Below, one piece after another: positions 14,152-25,250 of a DNA stretch of 64,000 bases. Both the position numbers and the translations under genes were made by a program. This DNA is from Epiperipatus broadwayi (taxonomy: Eukaryota > Onychophora > Udeonychophora > Euonychophora > Peripatidae): the NCBI GenBank assembly GCA_028023455.1, contig JAQFVV010012400.1:11911748-11975747 (forward strand). The letters are read 5' to 3'. The notes under the pieces are model-generated. The model did not search any database. It was not told the DNA's origin and saw only the letters and a list, made by a program, of their open reading frames with translations. Every line of letters begins with the position of its first letter. The first letter of the stretch is position 1.

Positions 14152-14904
14152 ATAAGTTTCAAAAGCAAGGAAAAAATATAATATATACTTGAAAATAATT
14201 CTGAAATTAATATCTTTAGCTATCAGGAAAAAATTGACTTAACAACAAGAGCAAATATATATTTAGCAAACAAAGAATGATTGTAAAACAAATATTTATA
14301 ATTAGTGTGAACAGTGCAGAAACTTGGTAAGAAATTTTGTAATGATAACAGACTATAGTTTAATAATTATCTTTTTCATATTATTTTTTCAATATGGTGA
14401 AGTTTAGAATTATCATTTTTGTTAAAGCCCAGAGAAGAAACCATGCACACTAAACTTTCTTGTAAATAATTTTGCATATTTTCTAATCAGATGTTAAACA
14501 GCACTGCGACTTTTAATGCTTGAATTACAATAATTTTTCCAAATGTTAAATACATTTTTTTAATCTAAAAGGAAAAAATAGACAAACATTATTATTAGAA
14601 TTCAGGATTATTAAAATAAAAATCATACATGAGCTAAAGTTTTAAGTATATGAAGTATATAAACTTATTAAGAGTGACCATTATGTTATATACATGTGGT
14701 TCATTTTAATTATTATTTAGTGTAGAATATGTTTATTTTATTAAAATGTTTTTAATTTTTAAACTAGCATGCATACATACATGATTAACTTTAAAAGTGT
14801 CTAGATTTTTTTTAATGTGTTAAATACTAATTGTGAAAATTGTTATTTTCAATAAATGCATATAAAACTCATTATGACATTTTTGTGAGGAAAAAACTTA
14901 AATA
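14152..14904. other. Intronic sequence with one copy of repeat D
   Basis: A stretch at about 14240-14335 (containing TTTAGCAAACAA, ATGATTGTAAAACAAATAT and AGTGTGAACAGTGCA) matches both arms of the inverted repeat at 14905-15250. The rest is plain AT-rich intron. Confidence 0.45.
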
Positions 14905-15250
14905 AAAGCAAAACAAGAAAATGTGGCAATAATACATTTAGCAAGCAATGATTCAAAAACATATTTTTAATAAGTGTGATGAATGCAAATATTGCACGAG
15001 AAATTTAATTAGCTATGGCTCCAAACATTACATTTATGAATAATATTCATTTGTTTTTTTCATTGTTTAGCTAAAGATATTCTCAGGTTTAATTTTCTAA
15101 ATACATTATATTACTTTCACACTTTTTCATTTTACTTTCACAATAGCCATTATTCTCGTAACAAAAGTTTCTCATTGAATGTTTGCATTGCTCACATCTA
15201 TTAAAAATATTTGTTTTTCAATCATTGTTTGCTAAATATATTATTTTCAT
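14905..15250. repeat. Inverted repeat family D
   Basis: The left arm (14910-15030; ATTTAGCAAGCAATGATT, then AATAAGTGTGATGAATGCAA, then GAGAAATT) returns inverted at 15115-15245 (AATCATTGTTTGCTAAAT at its far end). About 100-130 bp per arm at moderate identity. A direct third copy lies at 14240-14335. It resembles the foldback layout of families A and B, but no complete hammerhead core is present. Confidence 0.5.
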
Positions 15251-15950
15251 GTTTTTTCTGAAAAAAAATGAAAAATATCTTATTCTTATTTATTTTGATA
15301 TGTAGATAATGGCTCCATTAACACATAATATGTATATGGAACTAGCAATATATTAATTTTTTTATTTATCTAGATATTAATCATTTTAATAATAAAATAA
15401 CTAGCATATATTTTTCTAAATATGATATTCTCTAGAAATACACCATCTAAATAATATTTTTTAATATTTTAAAAATATTAATAAGGTATCTAGTTTCATA
15501 TCTTATAAATTAGTTAATGTTGTTATTTTTTATATGAATTATTGTTATATTTATTATCTACATTCAATATAACATGAAAACTATACATATTTATATTAAT
15601 TAATAAAAATTGTCTATTTAACTTCTTTTCAAAATGATCTATCCATTTATAAATATAATATAAAGAACATTTTTTCCACTTCTTTTACTGTACTTATTTT
15701 ATATGGATCATATAATTTTTTTAATAAACAAAATTTAAAAATATGTGTTTCATATAAAGTACAATATTTGTAAAATTCAAGTAATATATAATTATAATCG
15801 TAATATAATTATAATCATAAAAATCTGTTCATTTTTTATTGCTATTAAGAAACATTTTTGATTACAACGCAGATTGCATCTTTGAACTTTTATATAAAAT
15901 AAATTTGTGCTTGTTCTGCATGGTTAAGTTAATAGTGAAAATGGTTATCT
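15251..15950. other. Intronic AT-rich sequence
   Basis: Extremely AT-rich. No genes or bounded repeats were seen. Confidence 0.4.
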
Positions 15951-16238
15951 TAGAAGTTAAAGGTTTTTGAAATGAAATTAATAAAAGAAAATTATTTCAT
16001 CATTTTAATAGAATATTCTGCATCGCATTCACTTAACCTCCTAGGAAACTTTTTTTTTTTTATAATTTTGCTTTATCTGTTTACAGTGAGCACCTAGAAG
16101 TTAAAGGTTTTTGAAATGAAATTAATAAAAGAAAATCTATTTCATCATTTTAATAGAATATTCTGCATGGCGTTCACTTAACCTCCTAGGAAACATTTTT
16201 TTTTTTTTAATTTTGCTTTATCTGTTTACAGTGAGCAC
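15951..16238. repeat. 144-bp tandem duplication
   Basis: Two adjacent copies (15951-16094 and 16095-16238) begin TAGAAGTTAAAGGTTTTTGA and differ at only a few positions, so the duplication is recent. Each copy ends with a T-rich tract, TTTGCTTTATC and TGTTTACAG, which looks like a 3' splice site, but no coding exon follows. Confidence 0.85.
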
Positions 16239-17205
16239 CCTCAAAAACATCAAGTATTAAGAAAAGGCTGGGGAAATGAGAAAGGATAAAATCCAAAACT
16301 AGAAAACTAACTTTCTCTTTGAAGCTTTGTTCACTATGTGGTAGTTAAACTGTTTCCTATTCAAAACAAGTTAAACTGTATATATTATCTAATCATAAAT
16401 TCATATGTATATATTTATTTGCTAATACAATAGTAATAGCTTCCTATAGATGGGAGTTTTCTCCTCTTTATATATAAAAAATAATTTTCTTTTAAAATAT
16501 ATCCTCTCAATAACGTCGGAACTAAAGTCCTAGATCTTGGATATATATGTATATATCACAATTTAACATTAAAAAATAGCTATTACTACTATATATCAAG
16601 CATAGTTATTACTATATATCAAGCATAGTCCTTATACCAAAACTGGGTTTATGTTTTATATCTAGATTTAGCTAGTCGTTAAAGAAAAAAATTCCTAATA
16701 CTTATGGATGCATATTTAAACTCTGTAGAGAGATCATCTAAAACCTGGTACAAGATATTCATTCAAAATCTGATGAATATATTTTCAAGCTTTCCAATAA
16801 TGCTGCTAATAATATGAAATTGCCCTATTTTAACAAATATGAAGTCTGAATTAGTTGAAAAAGCAAGACAAACTGTTGAGAATTATTTTACTCTATTAGT
16901 CAAAAAATCCATCTATTCCACCAAAAGTATTAGATACCATATTATTTCAATATACAACCCTTATTTCTACCGAAAATTCTATCAGAGATACTAAATTTGG
17001 ATCACTGAATCAGAAATTTTTTAATTATTTATGGATCAGCATGATTTAAACTTGAGTATATGAAGTATAACCTTCCATGAAGTTGATTTGTAGATAAAAA
17101 GAAATTTTTAAGAAGAGCTATAGCATCTGGAAATAAAGATCATTACTAAAGAAGTTTATTATAAGTGGCATAATTATAATAGGAAAAAAGATTAGGAAAC
17201 TACCA
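16239..17205. other. Intronic sequence, possible coding relic on + strand
   Basis: The part from about 16690 to 17090 is less AT-rich and has short open stretches on the + strand interrupted by stops (such as VENYFTLLVKK). It could be a decayed hAT-type transposase piece, but no diagnostic motif was found. Confidence 0.3.
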
Positions 17206-17823
17206 TGTCCACGGGGAGACAATCTCAGCCATGTAGGCAAAAATGAATAATACACACATAACTTGAATATATATATCAGCAAGTTTATTTCTGTTTGCTA
17301 AGGCATTAATTTAACAATATAACAAGTACAATAAAATTATATTACTGACAATAATTTATCCTGTTTACTTTTGGAAATTACTATGGAATATATTTAATGT
17401 GTGAAAATATCTTATTCCACACACAGCCAATAATTATACAGTTCATTAATCTCAAATGATTTATTTATTTGTCTAATTAAAATCTATACAAACTTCTTTC
17501 TATTTGAACTTATTATTTAATAGTAAGTAATTTACTAAAATTAACTTTGTTGAGCATTATCTTTTCTCCCTTTCGAGAATACATTGGTTTATTTTCAGCA
17601 TCTGTTTTCTCCACTTGACTGTGATTGACTACTTTCGACTGCTGTGCACTAAGAATCTGTCTCTCTTTATTAGCTATGCTAATTTACATAATTTATTTTA
17701 AGTTCTTTTTTTTTATAATACGTTTTTTCCAAAGTAATCATGGGGGAGGATAATAGTATTGTCGGTGCAAACATGATATAATTAAAACTACTTACAATTA
17801 AAAATATTTGCACCATCAGTACA
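17206..17823 (-). repeat. 3' LTR of the Gypsy element
   Basis: About 618 bp, aligning with 21278-21340 plus 22028-22572. Landmarks shared by both are GGGAGACA-TCTCAGC, ACTTGAATATATAT, CAGCAAGTTTATTTCTGTTTGCT and TAGTAAGTAATTTACTAAAA (each block 20 bases or shorter). The integrase frame runs a few codons into this LTR. Confidence 0.8.
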
Positions 17824-18960
17824 TCTTTCTCTCACTCTAGAAAATCTGCCAGGCTTTCTCTGATTTCTCTGACTTTGTGGAGTAGAAATATTTCTATTAT
17901 CAGCATTGGTATTTACATTAGTTGATTTTTCTGATTGAAGATTCACTGCTACGGGTCTTTTATTTATCATGATTGATGTATCAGAATCACTGACATGATT
18001 TATATATCTTCTGATATGTATTCCACTTTTGAGTTTAATTACTCTTATGTCTTCAGATACTTTGTCAACTATGGTGCCAGGTATTCCATTTCTTTAATAT
18101 GTCTCTAACCCATACAGTTTCACTGATTCTAAATTTCACAAAGTTTGCATTTTTTCGCTGGAAGTACTTTTTTCTGATTTCTTTTTTACAGGTAAAAGTT
18201 TAGATAAATGAGTATAATATTTTCTACCAAACAGCAACGCTGCAGGTGTTTTACAATTTGTTGCACTAGGCATAAAATGCTAATAGAACATGATTTCTAT
18301 CAGTGCCTCCATATTTGTAACTTTTATTTTTCTCGAGGCAGATTTCAAACTTTGACTGTCTTTTTTGCAAGTCCGTTAAAGACACGGTGGTAGGCTGGAA
18401 TCTGCAAAAGTAAACCCTGTCCCATTATCAAATACCAGGATATCCATGAGTGGCAAACATTCCCTGTAGAGCTTTGATGGTACATTTAGTACTCATGATT
18501 ATTAACATTAAATGTCCATTCAAAGGTCCTGCATAATCTATATGTATATCTTCCCATGGTTTTTTGGCTTCTATCCATAGTTTATAAATTTTCTTTGGTA
18601 AATCAGCTGCAGATTGGCAATCATGTCAGGTTTTTATTGTTTGTTCATTTTCCCTATTTATTTTAGGCCATGACTAGTAAAAATGTGTGAGCGCCTTCAT
18701 CCTTACAATTCCTGGATGTCCTTTATGTAAAATTTTAGCACTTGTTTCCATCCTTCTGCTGGTATGAGTACTCGCTCAATCATCAGAATATAGCCACTAC
18801 AGATTGACAAACTCTGATGAGCATTCCAAATTGCTGTAGCAATGAAACTTGGTCAACTTTTTGGCCATCCTTCTCAGATCCAATTCTTTAGCTTACTATA
18901 TCCCGGGTTTCTATTTGTCCATTCAGCAGCTTTAGAACTATTTAGATTTTTCATAATATT
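17788..18960 (-). pseudogene. Gypsy integrase region, broken
   Basis: Translated on the - strand, the stretch around 18620-18430 gives CQSAADLPKKIYKLW and PWEDIHIDYAGPFNGH, the start of the retroviral-type integrase core with its first catalytic aspartate (D in HIDYAG). ATHGYPGI-like and NGTGFTFADS-like pieces (second aspartate region) follow near 18470-18390. The last open piece (17970-17788) is a low-complexity C-terminal tail. Stops and frame changes interrupt the gene throughout. Confidence 0.75.
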
Positions 18961-19057
18961 TATGGCGTCTAACATGTTTATTTATGTTAACTTTCACTAA
19001 ATTCTGTCTTTTACAGATATAGTTGTAGGCAGCTCATATGTTAATTCACCTTACAAG

Positions 19058-19492
19058 TCAGGTTTTCATATTCAGTAATGGAATTTCTTTATTGCAAATA
19101 TTATAACCAGAGCTGGCTATTTGACTATAATTTTTTTCAGCCGATGATAATGTTCTGAAGGCATAAGCGATCGGACTTTTGCCTTCACTATATTGATGTG
19201 AGATGACAGCTCCAATTCCAAAATCTGAAGCATCTGCAATAATCATCATGTCCAGATCATTCCTATAATACACTAAGAGTTTTTCTGACATTAATAGGTC
19301 CTTGGCTTTCTGAATTCCAATTTTACGCTCTTCATTTCCTTTCCAGCATTTTCCCTTACGTAATAAATCATGCAACATTATTAATACATGTGATTTACCT
19401 TGTAAAAAACTTTCATAGCAATTTAACAGTCTCAGGAAAGCTTGTAAATTGTTTACATTTTTAGGAGTGGCAGCTTCTTTTATAGCTCTCAC
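19058..19492 (-). pseudogene. Gypsy reverse transcriptase C-terminus and RNase H fragment
   Basis: A 144-codon open piece on the - strand. It begins in the thumb/connection region (TPKNVNNLQAFLRLLNCYESF) and continues to the RNase H start (DLDMMIIADASDFGIGAVI, with the first catalytic aspartate in ADASD). It ends after SPIAYAFRTLSSAEKNYSQI, a highly conserved Ty3/Gypsy RNase H block. It is truncated by a stop before the remaining RNase H catalytic residues. The polymerase motif lies upstream at about 19680-19630. Confidence 0.85.
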
Positions 19493-19499
19493 TTTATCA

Positions 19500-20010
19500 G
19501 GGTTGGGCTACTTTCCATCTTTATTTATCATATGTCCCAAAAATTGTATTTCTGAAGTTGCTCAAATGCACATTGGTGGCATTTAATCTAGTTCCCACTA
19601 TATTTAGCTTCGAGCACACTTCTATTACTTGGTTTTTTCTGTTCTTCTGACTGGGCAATAATAAATATATCATCTAAGTAGACAATAACTCTGCCTATCC
19701 CTTGGAAATAACATGTCCATATTTGCTTGAAAGAATGTTTGGGGCCTCTGTTATCCATAAATCAATTTATTGCCTTTAAAACAGACTGACATGGGTACAT
19801 AATGTTAACAATTCTGAATTGTTTCTGTGACCGGTATCTGGTGAAACACAGACTTTAAATTTATCTTCTATAAAGATACTAACACTTTATGTACACTTGG
19901 CATAGAATAAGCACTTTTGTTTATATATTTATTTACAGTAACTATAATCTCCCCAGATGAATAGTCCCATCTGGTTTAACAATCACGACTATGGTAGTAG
20001 CCCATAATGA
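19500..20010 (-). pseudogene. Gypsy reverse transcriptase palm region, broken
   Basis: On the - strand, the translation near 19705-19650 gives GRVIVYLDDIFIIAQSEEQ, containing the catalytic YLDD box of the polymerase. Upstream, near 19970-19900, pieces reading FIWGDYS and INKSAYSMP-like segments match the fingers/palm of Gypsy polymerases in other frames. Several stops and frameshifts are present. Confidence 0.8.
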
Positions 20011-20630
20011 ATCTTCCATAGGTGATAGTATGCCCCTTTTTTTTTACCATATCTTCTATTGTCTCTTCAATCTTTGACTTCAGAGCATAGAGAACATTCT
20101 GTGTGTTGAGCACCTTTAGCTAATTCCATGTCTACTGGTCTGGTTCTTAATTCAGCTTTTTCCTGTTTAAACAGTCGAGGAAACTTTGTTCTAATCTTCT
20201 GTTTTTAGTTTAACCATCTTAATAATTTTTAAGACAGATTCTAATGGAAAGAACCAGTTTAGACCAAGCAGCAGACTAATCCCTCTCTACAAAAAAAAAC
20301 AATGGTAAAATTTAATTTTGGGTTTACTTTCACTGAAACAAACTTTCACACATATTTGATTCTATTTCCATTTACATCCATGACTACTAAATTTGTCTTA
20401 TCCAATTTCACTCTCTACTTGAATTTAACATTAATTTTATTCCACTTCTTCAGAGATAGAATCGATGATCCAGCACCATTGTTAACCTTCATATTAATTT
20501 TAATTTCACAATGGTTACATCCGAAGTAATTCAGCTATTGTTTGAGTTGTTTAATGACTTTATCTCTAACTTTCTACATGCTCTGCCCTGATTTAGTGTC
20601 CGGGTGTGGCTTGTCTTTTTCATTTTTTCT

Positions 20631-21271
20631 TCAAACATGAGCTAAGTGTCCTTTAGTGCCAGAAATACAGCATTTTTCCAATTTGGATTTGCACATCTTT
20701 TTTGTGTGTCCTACAATTTCGCAGCAATAGCTCATTAATTCATTTCTTATGAATTTTTTACATGATTTATCCTTCTTAGCTGAGCATACGCTTGTGATAT
20801 TTTTTAAATTCATTTGCTACTGTTTGATATTCTGAAGCATTATCTGTTATTAGTTCATGAGCTATGCATTTTGCAATAGCCATTCTATATGTTATAACCA
20901 TTTCACTTGGTAGAGTTTTCGTAAGAATGTGGTCCAACATCCCATGTAGAAGTTGATCCAGGAGTATGTCCATTGTAAATTCACAATGTCTGGCTGATAT
21001 ACGCCATGCCAAATTGTAAAGTTGGTAACTCTCAAGGTGCTTGTTTTCTCATTTGAAGACGCAAATGAGCTTATCGTCTTCAATTTTACTGATCCTTATA
21101 AAATGACCTCTGTGCTCCACATATATATTTTACTCGGGGATTACTAGCATCAAATTTACGCGTTATGGGAACTGCCATTTTCTTTTTCACTTTTTCACAC
21201 AAATGTACAATTCTTCTTCTGAAACTTAATTTTCTATGCAAGTTCTTCTTAAAAACTGTCGTCTGCACCAT
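20631..21271 (-). pseudogene. Gypsy gag-like region with zinc knuckles
   Basis: - strand open pieces follow the 5' LTR directly. The first begins MVQTTVFKKNLHRK at 21271. The last (20813-20631) holds two zinc-knuckle-like motifs: C-C-x4-GHTKKMC, and CC-I-x-GTKGHLAHV in which the final cysteine is not seen. A nucleocapsid function is inferred from position and from these motifs. The frame is broken between pieces. Confidence 0.65.
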
Positions 21272-21277
21272 CTGCTG

Positions 21278-21340
21278 TGTTCACAGGGAGACAGTCTCAG
21301 CTGTGAGTGCGAAAATGAATAATACAGTCACAACTTGAAT
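21278..21340 (-). repeat. 5' LTR of the Gypsy element, 3' portion
   Basis: Matches 17206-17270 of the 3' LTR. It is cut off from the rest of its LTR by the insertion at 21341-22027 and bears one copy of the 10-bp duplication at its end. Confidence 0.8.
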
Positions 21341-22027
21341 GTAAACATCACGTGATCACTATTTCTTATGGTTGCTCTTAACTGTTATTAAAGCAGGCAA
21401 AATTCTCTATAAGTATTGCCACTCAATGCAAGCCAGAGTAATCAATGGATGCCAGAAGGCTTGTGCATAAAATCCCCATCTAGTGCCTACTCATCCAATA
21501 TCCCCAGACTAGTTTCTGCCTTGCACTGAGTGGCAATATGTATAGAGAATTTTGCTGTTTCAATAACAGTTAAGAGCAAGCAAAAGAAATAGTGATCATA
21601 TGATGTTTATTGGCTTAAAATCTATCCTGCCTAATAGGATAGTGGTGTCTATGGTTATTAAAGAACCAAAGACACCAAAATGTATGGGTACCGAACTGAG
21701 TTCAGACTTATATGACTATAAAAGCTGATGAGCTTGGATTTAAAATATTATAGTGTTTTCAATTTAATTTTCATAGTTCTGTAGTTAAATAGAGATAAAA
21801 GATGGCTGCTGGAGGGTTACATTAGATCCTAAGATCTAGGTGCAGTGCTCTTAGATCCAAGGCTCCTCACTGACAAAGGCCACAAGCCAGAAACTAGTCT
21901 GGGGATATTGGATGAGTAGGCACTAGATGGGGATTTTATGCACAAGCCTTCTGGCATCCATTGATTACTCTGGCTTGCACTGAGTGGCAATATGTATAGA
22001 GTTTTGCCTGTGTTTTTTTTTTTTTAA
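21341..22027. mobile_element. Foldback retroelement family A, copies 2 and 3, inserted in Gypsy LTR
   Basis: A 687-bp insertion with the perfect 10-bp duplication CAACTTGAAT on both sides (21331-21340 and 22028-22037). The empty site survives in the other LTR, which proves the ends. It contains a palindrome (about 21342-21621) holding only the 3' half of a hammerhead on the - strand (21498-21518). After about 200 bp of unrelated sequence comes a + strand half-unit (21828-22010) with a nearly complete hammerhead. It ends in GCCTGTG plus a run of T. Confidence 0.85.
21855..21913 (+). ncRNA. Hammerhead ribozyme relic, family A (one core mutation)
   Basis: Outer stem I ATCCAA/TTGGAT, inner stem I TCCTCA/TGGGGA, stem II GGC-CACAA-GCC, GAAA (21890-21893), stem III AC-TA-GT and the GTC site (cut expected after 21899) are all intact. 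The core reads CTGACAA, so the invariant G8 is lost (a CpG-type G-to-A change). It should be inactive, but it shows the ancestral fold most completely. Confidence 0.78.
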
Positions 22028-22572
22028 CAACTTGAATATATATACAACAGCAAGTTTATTTCTGTTTGCTGAAGCATTAATTTAACAATATAACAAGTAT
22101 AATAAAATTATATTACAATAATTTATTTTGTTTACTTTTGGGAATTGCTATGGAATATATTTAGGGTGTGAAAATATCTTATGTCACACAGCTGATAATT
22201 ATACAATTCATTAATCTCCAAATGGTTTGTTTACTTGTCTAATTAAAGTCTATGTGAACTTCTTTCCATTTAAACTTTAATAGTAAGTAATTTACTAAAA
22301 CTAACTTCATTGAGCATTCTTTTCCTTCTTTTGAGAATGCATTGTTTTACTTTCAGAGTCGTTTTTTCCTCTTGACTGTGACTGACTGCTGTGTGCTAAG
22401 AATCTCTGACTCTTTTTATAAGCTATGCTACTTTATATAATTTATTCTTTTTGTAATACATTTTTTCTAGAGTAATTATTCTGGGAGAAAAAAATAACAG
22501 TATTGTCAGTGTAATGTACATTATTTTAAACTTTATTTACCCACAATTTAAAATATTTTCCCTCTCAGTACA
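22028..22572 (-). repeat. 5' LTR of the Gypsy element, 5' portion
   Basis: Aligns with 17255-17823 over its full length. On the - strand it begins TGTACTGAGAGG, where a TG start is expected. Confidence 0.78.
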
Positions 22573-22961
22573 GAAATACTATTACTAATAATAATCAAAT
22601 GATTTGTCACTCATGTCATGTGACAATCAAGCACCGAAAGTGACAAAGTTGAGCTTCAATCAAAGGATCTTTAGTTGGTAGGTCTCTCACTCTACCATAA
22701 CTCCAAATTGTATATAATACTGGAAGTAGATAAAGTGAAATTGTATATAATCTAGTTGAGGACTGTAACATGTTGCATTACATGAAACAAATTAGATTTG
22801 TCATTTACTATAATGAGTCTGATTATAGATATAATTTTTTTTTGGTAATACATTTTTACACATGATTTTATATAAAATAAATCAGATTTAGAATAATTAG
22901 TCATTAGATATCCTATATATAGAAATATTTTAATGCAAAATTTATATGTAATTTTTTTTAG
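22573..22961. other. End of the intron before the last V-ATPase exon
   Basis: AT-rich sequence leading to the T-run acceptor of the 22962 exon. A short GC-richer stretch near 22620-22700 resembles a decayed tRNA-like repeat but lacks convincing boxes. Confidence 0.4.
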
Positions 22962-23233
22962 AATTGTCAGAAGTTTTGTGGACCATGGTTATGAGAATTG
23001 CCTTTAAAAACAATTGGAGTGGTTTGATCATTTTTTACGTGATATTTGCAGCTTGGGCTTGCATGACAGTTGCCATTCTGCTGGTTATGGAAGGTCTTTC
23101 TGCATTCCTTCATGCTCTTCGGCTTCATTGGGTGGAATTCCAAAATAAATTTTATTCTGGCAATGGTTATTTGTTTGCTCCATTCTCTTTTGAAAATATG
23201 TTGGAAAGTTCAGCAAAAGTCACAGAAGATTAA
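22962..23233 (+). CDS. V-type H+-ATPase subunit a, terminal coding exon
   Basis: This last coding exon runs from the split Glu codon through [15 protein letters not shown], a hydrophobic membrane segment ([20 protein letters not shown]), then the family signature [19 protein letters not shown] and the C-terminal tail [13 protein letters not shown]. It stops at TAA 23231-23233. The arginine in LHALRLHW matches the second conserved membrane arginine of the proton path. The C-terminus is of normal family length, ending about 30 residues after LHWVEFQ. The frame is open and the acceptor is a clean T-run plus TAG, so the gene appears intact despite the repeat-filled intron. Confidence 0.96.
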
Positions 23234-23800
23234 ATAATTCTGTTATGTAAAATCATCTTTGAAATTCTTATGTCAAGTTTCACTTTTCACTATAGGATTT
23301 TAGCAACACTCTTGTTTTTATCCTTGTTGTATTACTAAAAAAAATAATTGATGTCAAACAATGAGTTTTTAAAAAGCGAATTCTTGTTAGGAACCAGACA
23401 CATGAGTTAGCTATTGATTAATTATCACTAAAAATTACTAACTTATATAAATGGAAGAAAAAAATTTGTGATAAGTGAATTCATTTAAAAAAAAAAAAAT
23501 TCAAGTCATTAAATTTCTGCCAAATTTTATCATCATCAGTTTAATTGTAAATTCCGTTTTGACAACTGTGAAAGTAACGTTTATTAAATGTGTTATAATT
23601 CAGAAAATTATAGATATGTATTTCTTTTTTTAATCAACCAAAATATTTAAAAGCATTTGTCAAATAAAAAATTATAGTAAATCAACTTCCAGAATTACAG
23701 GAATATGTTTTTTGGCAGAATTGTAGAACAAATAATTTTTTAAAAAATAAATTTTACTCGGGTAGTAATGTGTCAATTTTGTTTTGCATTAAAAAAAGTT
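23234..23800 (+). other. Probable 3' UTR of the V-ATPase subunit a gene
   Basis: AT-rich sequence after the TAA. Possible AATAAA-type polyadenylation signals occur near 23663 and 23746, but AT-richness makes single hexamers weak evidence. The true end cannot be set without transcripts. Confidence 0.4.
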
Positions 23801-24280
23801 ATAATTGTTTGTTAATTATATTTGTTATATGTAACATATTTATTTAATGGCATTAAAACATTCCATATTAATAAAACTGAAAATGTCTATATTTTGTTAT
23901 ATTCATCAATAAATAATTGTAAAATTGTGGGTGTATGTACATTGTTAATTTATTTCAATTTTTTCTTTATTCTCCAGCATAACATTTTCTCATGGTTTAA
24001 GTCAAAACAACCTATCAAATATCACTGTTTTATTTTTTAACAAAATGCACATATGTAATGCTAAATTAGAATTTCACAGATATAAAATTTTATAATTTTA
24101 TCTGCAATCATTTTGAAGTTAAATCTTGGTGAATTTTTCAGAAAGTAATTTTGATTGAGGATCCACATAAAAAACTCAATTTGGAATAAGTTAGAGAACT
24201 GATATAAAGAACAGTATAGTTCAGCTTTTACATAAATACCAACAAAACATCACATAATTATCTGTTTATATCAATTAAAC
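23801..24280. other. Intergenic AT-rich sequence
   Basis: No gene or bounded repeat recognised between the V-ATPase 3' end and the hAT derivative. Confidence 0.4.
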
Positions 24281-24768
24281 CAGGGATGGGAGCCCAAGGG
24301 TCACATGCAGCCCGCTAAGAGTTTTTATGCGGCCCACCAAGACAATCAGAAAAATCTGCCTTGAACTGAGATTTCCTTCCCATTCATGACCAAAGATTTG
24401 TCTCGTAAATTTCCACTAGGATGGCCACGTCATTACACATGTGCAGTGTAGATACGATGTGCAGTGTTTTTCCAGTTGATCTGGTTAATTTCAATTTTGT
24501 CTTTGCATTAGCAAATATATACATTTCCAACTTTAGTGAAACCATGAACCCTCCGAAAAAATGTAAAATTGGTGATGAATGTCGTGTGTTTAATGAAGAA
24601 TGGACAAACAAATACTTCTTTGGTGATGCAGGTAATAAAGCAGTGTGTTTATTGTGTCATGAAAAAAAGCTGTGGCCCTCCTCTAACCTTCACTTGCACA
24701 AAGTGGCCCCCGATGCGGCCCTCCGCCAACCTCTGTGGCCCTTGAGCCAAAACAATTGTCCACCTCTG
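24281..24768 (+). mobile_element. Internally deleted hAT element (GTF2IRD2/ZBED-like)
   Basis: 488 bp, starting CAGGGATGGG and ending CCACCTCTG, with a near-perfect 8-bp duplication (AATTAAAC at 24273-24280, AATTAAAT at 24769-24776). The + strand keeps the start of a transposase: MNPPKKCKIGDECRVFNEEW, then the cysteine pair CLLCHEK of a BED-type zinc finger, running directly into the 3' terminal region. The catalytic domain is deleted, so this is a non-autonomous derivative. Confidence 0.85.
24544..24672 (+). pseudogene. N-terminal BED zinc-finger stub of a hAT transposase
   Basis: About 40 codons from ATG 24544 (MNPPKKCK...) match the N-terminus of GTF2IRD2/ZBED5-like hAT transposases: DECRVFNEEWTNKYFF, then GNKAVCLLCHEK with the C-x2-C pair of the BED finger. 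The paired His residues and everything downstream are missing. Confidence 0.75.
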
Positions 24769-24999
24769 AATTAAATAGTAATTGATATAGTTGATGCTGA
24801 AGGATACTATTTTTTAAGATATCATCTATTGAAAATTGATTTATCAAATAAAATATGATTTAATATTGAAAATTTGGAAGTTGTGTCAGACAGAATTAAA
24901 AATTTATATTGCAGAATTTTTTTTATAAAGAATGTAAAACTATAAATATAATCTTAGGCCGGTGAAATACTGGATATATGATATATATTGTAAATTGCG

Positions 25000-25250
25000 G
25001 TTTCTGCATGGAAGAGGGGAGACGCATCTTACTACGATCATACCTAGGGTTTTCCTGTAGGGTGCCATGAGTGATACAATGAAGAGCTTGATTAATGATT
25101 GCATTCATCTTCAATGGCTAGCTCAAATAATTACACATTAAATCTGAACACAATTTAGACCGGTTCACCCACTCCCTACACTTCTTTCACGTTCCATTAT
25201 GCCACAGATTTCAAACTTAGGGAGAAGTTGCGGGTAACTCTCTTCAGGGG
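25000..25250. repeat. Dispersed repeat family E, copy 2
   Basis: Shares with 8140-8400 the blocks around GACGCATCTTACTA, GGGTGCCATGAGTGAT, TTCAAACTTAGGGA and CTCTCTTCAGGGG, in the same order and orientation. Identity is moderate, so the family is old. Confidence 0.5.

Larger units (their letters stand above)
17206..22572 (-). mobile_element. Ty3/Gypsy LTR retrotransposon, degraded
   Basis: A - strand LTR element. The order from 5' (high coordinate) to 3' is LTR, gag-like region with zinc knuckles, reverse transcriptase, RNase H, integrase, LTR. Reverse transcriptase before integrase identifies Ty3/Gypsy rather than Copia. The LTR pair aligns along its whole length but is well diverged, and the coding region carries many stops, so the insertion is old. 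On the - strand the LTRs start TGTACTGA and end GTGGACA or GTGAACA (TG...CA). A family A foldback element (21341-22027) split the 5' LTR later. No short TSD was recognisable. Confidence 0.88.

Noticed and set aside
14960-14995. GTGATGA with TGCA...TGCA hairpin and GAGAAA in repeat D
   Set aside because: Core residue C3 and the exact GAAA position are wrong, and no stem I complement is present. Kept only as a question under family D.
22610-22720. tRNA-like stretch
   Set aside because: A- and B-box matches are too weak and no cloverleaf could be drawn. No confident tRNA gene was found anywhere in the window.
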